A stretch of 7,206 bases of DNA, taken from NCBI GenBank assembly GCA_034211115.1, contig JAXHTH010000346.1, forward strand, positions 1 through 7,206, read 5' to 3'. A program made the position numbers and the translations under genes. The stretch's first letter is position 1, and every line of letters starts with the position of its first letter. Source of the DNA: JAXHTH01 sp034211115. Lineage in GTDB: Bacteria > Planctomycetota > Phycisphaerae > Phycisphaerales > SM1A02. The notes below the pieces were generated by a model that was not told where the DNA came from, ran no database searches, and was given only the letters and a program-made list of their open reading frames with translations. This document shows, piece by piece, positions 5,228 through 7,206 of this stretch.

Positions 5228-6199
5228 ATGCACGAACCGACGCGAAGGGAGTTTCTGATCGCCGCCTCGTCCGTTGCCGCGGGCAGCGCCTGGGCCCGCG
5301 GCGCCGGGCAGAACGACGATGCCGACCAGGGCGCCGCGGCGGAAAGGAAACCGCTGCCCGCCACCGCGCTGGGCTCGACCGGCCGCCGAGTCCCGCGGCT
5401 GGGGCTGGGCACGGCGCCGCTGGGACGGCTCGATTCCGACGGGGAGGCGGTCCGCATCCTCCGCCGCGCCTTCGACCTGGGCGTGCGCTACATCGACACC
5501 GCCCCCACCTACAGCCGCGGCCGGGCGGAGGATCGCATCGGCCGGGCGCTGGAGGGCTACGATCGCCGCGAGTTCTTCATCGCGACGAAGACCATTTACC
5601 GCAAGGGCGACGAGGCGCGGCGCGACCTGGAGGGCTCGCTCAAGCGGCTCCGCGTCGAGCACGTCGATTCGATCCAGGCGCACGCGCTGCGGCACGACGT
5701 CGACGAGCTCTTTGGGCCGGACGCGGTGCTCGCCGCGATGGAGAAGGCGCGGGAAGAGGGGCTCATCCGGCACATCGGCGTCACCGGGCACGCCAATCCC
5801 CGATACCTGATTGATGCGATCCGGCGCTATCCCTTCGCCACCGCGCTCGTTCCCGTCAACCCGCTGGATGTCTCGTATCTTTCGTTTACGCGCGAGTTCC
5901 TGCCCGTGGCGGCGGAGCGGAAGGTGGCGGTGATCGCGATGAAGGTCCTCGCCGACGGCGTGCTGCTCAGGGACGATCTCTTCATCGCCGCCGAGTGCCT
6001 GCACTACGCGCTGAGCCAGCCGGCGGTTGCGGTCGTCGTCCCCGGCTGTGATGCGATGGCGCACGTGAACACCGACCACGAAGCCGCGATCGGCTTCAAG
6101 CCCGTGCCGCGCGAGAAACAGGCGGAGATGGAACGGCGCGCCCGTGAAGCGCTGGCGGAAAAGGGCGAATGGTACAAGGAGAAGAAGAGGGAGGATTGA
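5228..6199 (+). CDS. Aldo/keto reductase with twin-arginine (Tat) export signal
   Basis: Aldo/keto reductases use NAD(P)H to reduce aldehydes or ketones, or the reverse. The 323-residue product opens with a twin-arginine motif, 'TRREFLIAAS' (5-14, R6-R7), a short Ala/Ser-rich hydrophobic stretch and a probable cleavage region near 'AWARGAG' (21-27). This suggests folded export across the cytoplasmic membrane. The barrel starts at 'LGSTGRRVPRLGLGTAPLG' (48-66). The catalytic tetrad is complete: D90 and Y95 in 'YIDTAPTYSRG', K121 in 'IATKT', and H152 in 'IQAHAL'. Other family landmarks are 'HIGVTGHANP' (182-191) and 'VVVPGCD' (269-275), which is in the cofactor-binding position. The C-terminus (about 294-323) is a highly charged helix; the cysteine-rich 4Fe-4S tail found in some related reductases is absent. 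The start is set by the strong ribosome binding site and the Tat motif. It is the last of the four plus-strand genes and meets a convergent gene 67 bases later. The substrate is unknown. Confidence 0.92.
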   Translation: MHEPTRREFLIAASSVAAGSAWARGAGQNDDADQGAAAERKPLPATALGSTGRRVPRLGLGTAPLGRLDSDGEAVRILRRAFDLGVRYIDTAPTYSRGRAEDRIGRALEGYDRREFFIATKTIYRKGDEARRDLEGSLKRLRVEHVDSIQAHALRHDVDELFGPDAVLAAMEKAREEGLIRHIGVTGHANPRYLIDAIRRYPFATALVPVNPLDVSYLSFTREFLPVAAERKVAVIAMKVLADGVLLRDDLFIAAECLHYALSQPAVAVVVPGCDAMAHVNTDHEAAIGFKPVPREKQAEMERRAREALAEKGEWYKEKKRED

Positions 6200-6204
6200 T
6201 CGCC

Positions 6205-6257
6205 GGCCGCTTGCGGCTCCACTCCCACGATCGATGCTTCCGCGCTGTCGAACGCGG
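6205..6257. terminator. Two hairpins and half of a palindrome in the convergent gap, possible terminator region
   Basis: The first hairpin lies five bases after the reductase stop: GGCCG (6205-6209) and CGGCT (6214-6218) pair, with one G-T, around CTTG, a stable tetraloop when closed by G-C as here. The second is CCGCG (6240-6244) with CGCGG (6253-6257) around eight bases. The perfect palindrome GGCGTATACGCC (6256-6267) overlaps the end of the second stem. None has a T-run. Because the flanking genes converge here, a terminator acting both ways is plausible, but only position and structure support it. Confidence 0.3.
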
Positions 6258-6266
6258 CGTATACGC

Positions 6267-7206
6267 CTACGAATCAGCGCATCGCTGCTCGGTCCCGGTC
6301 AGACGGAACCCCCGCAGCACGAGCGATGCGAGCAGCGTCGCCGAACCGATTACGATCGCGAGCAGGCCGATCCGATCCGCGGCGAGCGTGGTGCGCCCGA
6401 TGAGGGCCTCCAGCCCGGTCAGTTCCGTGATCGAGCTGATGTCCGGGGGCGGAGGCGGGGGTACTGCCGTTGCCGCGGGCGACGGGGGCGTCGGAGCGGT
6501 CGGTGTCGGCGACGCCGATGCCGCGCTCGGGTGATCGCCCGCTTCGCCGCGCTCATCCGGCGTCGCGCCGGCCGCGTCCTGTGTTTCGGCGCCGTCGTCG
6601 TCGATGTCGTTCGTCGACGCGTGTGCAGCCGCTGTGGACCAGTCCGCGGATCCGATGATGCCCGGCACCGGCGGCGTCGTCATCGCAATCGGGAGTTGCT
6701 GAGACTGCCGCCGCGCGTTTTCGAGCTGGCGGCTGATATCCCGCGCGGCCGGCGATTCGGAAGGGATCGCCAGCGGCATCGCATCGGGAAGACTCGGCGC
6801 CGTCCGATCCGGTGTCCGCCACAGGGGCGAGGCGGGCGTGGCGGCGACCTGTTCCGGCGCGATGCGCGTGTTGACCTTCGGGGCGACGATCCGCGTCGAC
6901 TGGCGCTTCGCCGGCGACGTCACGGCGGGCGGCCCCGACGGGATCGGGGGACGGCCGCGGCGCTCCAGCTCCTCGATCACCTCGCGAACCGATTCCGGCG
7001 GAGCGAGGCCCTGCACGTCCCCGACCGTGCCTTTGTCCTGCGCGGCCGGCGCTGTCGGCGCGGCGGCGGTCGGCATCGCCGCGCCCTCTTCATCCGCGGC
7101 GTCGACGAACGCGTTTATGATCCGTATCACCTCGGGATCGTCGAACGGGAACCGGGCGCAGTACGCGTCGATCTTCTGCCGCACGCGCCTGTCGTTCACG
7201 TCGACG
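6267..7206 (-). CDS. Unrecognised Pro/Ala-rich protein with a single C-terminal membrane segment, possibly partial
   Basis: I do not recognise this protein. Counting from a GTG at 7199 it has 310 residues, but the frame stays open to the right edge and no ribosome binding site can be seen in the seven bases left, so the true start may be outside the window. Residues 1-40 are probably a small helical region ('VRQKIDAYCARFPFDDPEV' at 6-24, then 'IRIINAFVDAADEEG'). A second likely helix is at 68-82 ('PESVREVIEELERRG'). Most of 83-252 is low-complexity Pro, Ala, Ser and Thr with an acidic patch 'DIDDDGAE' (198-205) and six prolines at 247-252. The only strong hydrophobic stretch is 277-295 ('IGLLAIVIGSATLLASLVL'), flanked by R276 and R296, followed by a short basic tail. 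No signal peptide is visible in the part present. This suggests a long disordered region held at a membrane by a C-terminal anchor. It converges with the reductase gene. The function is unknown; a scaffold or regulatory membrane protein is only a guess. Confidence 0.75.
   Translation of the reverse strand, partial: VDVNDRRVRQKIDAYCARFPFDDPEVIRIINAFVDAADEEGAAMPTAAAPTAPAAQDKGTVGDVQGLAPPESVREVIEELERRGRPPIPSGPPAVTSPAKRQSTRIVAPKVNTRIAPEQVAATPASPLWRTPDRTAPSLPDAMPLAIPSESPAARDISRQLENARRQSQQLPIAMTTPPVPGIIGSADWSTAAAHASTNDIDDDGAETQDAAGATPDERGEAGDHPSAASASPTPTAPTPPSPAATAVPPPPPPDISSITELTGLEALIGRTTLAADRIGLLAIVIGSATLLASLVLRGFRLTGTEQRCADS

Overview
The window reads as ordinary chromosomal DNA from a high-GC bacterium, roughly two thirds G+C by eye. 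The best lineage clue is the minus-strand secreted protein at 477-2174. It ends in a duplicated EF-hand-like dockerin module with 'ADLLLLLASWG' and 'ADLLILLSHWG' helices, a style very common in Planctomycetota, especially Phycisphaerae. A kdsB gene implies Kdo-containing lipopolysaccharide, so a diderm cell. The phylum assignment is inference from protein style; no rRNA or marker phylogeny was possible.

Layout. (1) 1-375, plus strand: the C-terminal half of kdsB, cut by the left edge. (2) 376-476: a short convergent gap with a small hairpin and a 7-bp tandem repeat that runs over the stop codon of the next gene. (3) 477-2174, minus strand: a secreted FG-GAP/VCBS beta-propeller protein with a C-terminal dockerin. 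(4) 2175-2391: a 217-bp divergent gap with only weak promoter candidates. (5) 2392-6199, plus strand: four closely spaced genes, queA, rsmG, a two-domain GNAT acetyltransferase and a Tat-signal aldo/keto reductase. (6) 6200-6266: a 67-bp convergent gap with hairpins and a 12-bp palindrome. (7) 6267 to the right edge, minus strand: an unrecognised Pro/Ala-rich protein with one C-terminal membrane segment; its start may lie outside the window.

How the genes relate. QueA (queuosine in tRNA) and RsmG (m7G527 in 16S rRNA) are both RNA-modification housekeeping enzymes and probably share transcription with the two genes behind them. The rsmG-GNAT junction overlaps by 35 bases with a strong Shine-Dalgarno inside rsmG, and the GNAT-reductase gap is 29 bases with a strong Shine-Dalgarno. 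queA and rsmG have no visible Shine-Dalgarno. No metabolic link joins the acetyltransferase or the reductase to the RNA-modification genes.

No RNA genes, CRISPR arrays, insertion sequences or prophage genes were seen, and no stretch over 300 bases lacks a gene. I found no convincing evidence of a new multi-gene system. The points worth a second look are the heptad repeat over a stop codon, the propeller-plus-dockerin architecture, the extended RsmG tail, the exported reductase and the C-tail-anchored unknown protein.
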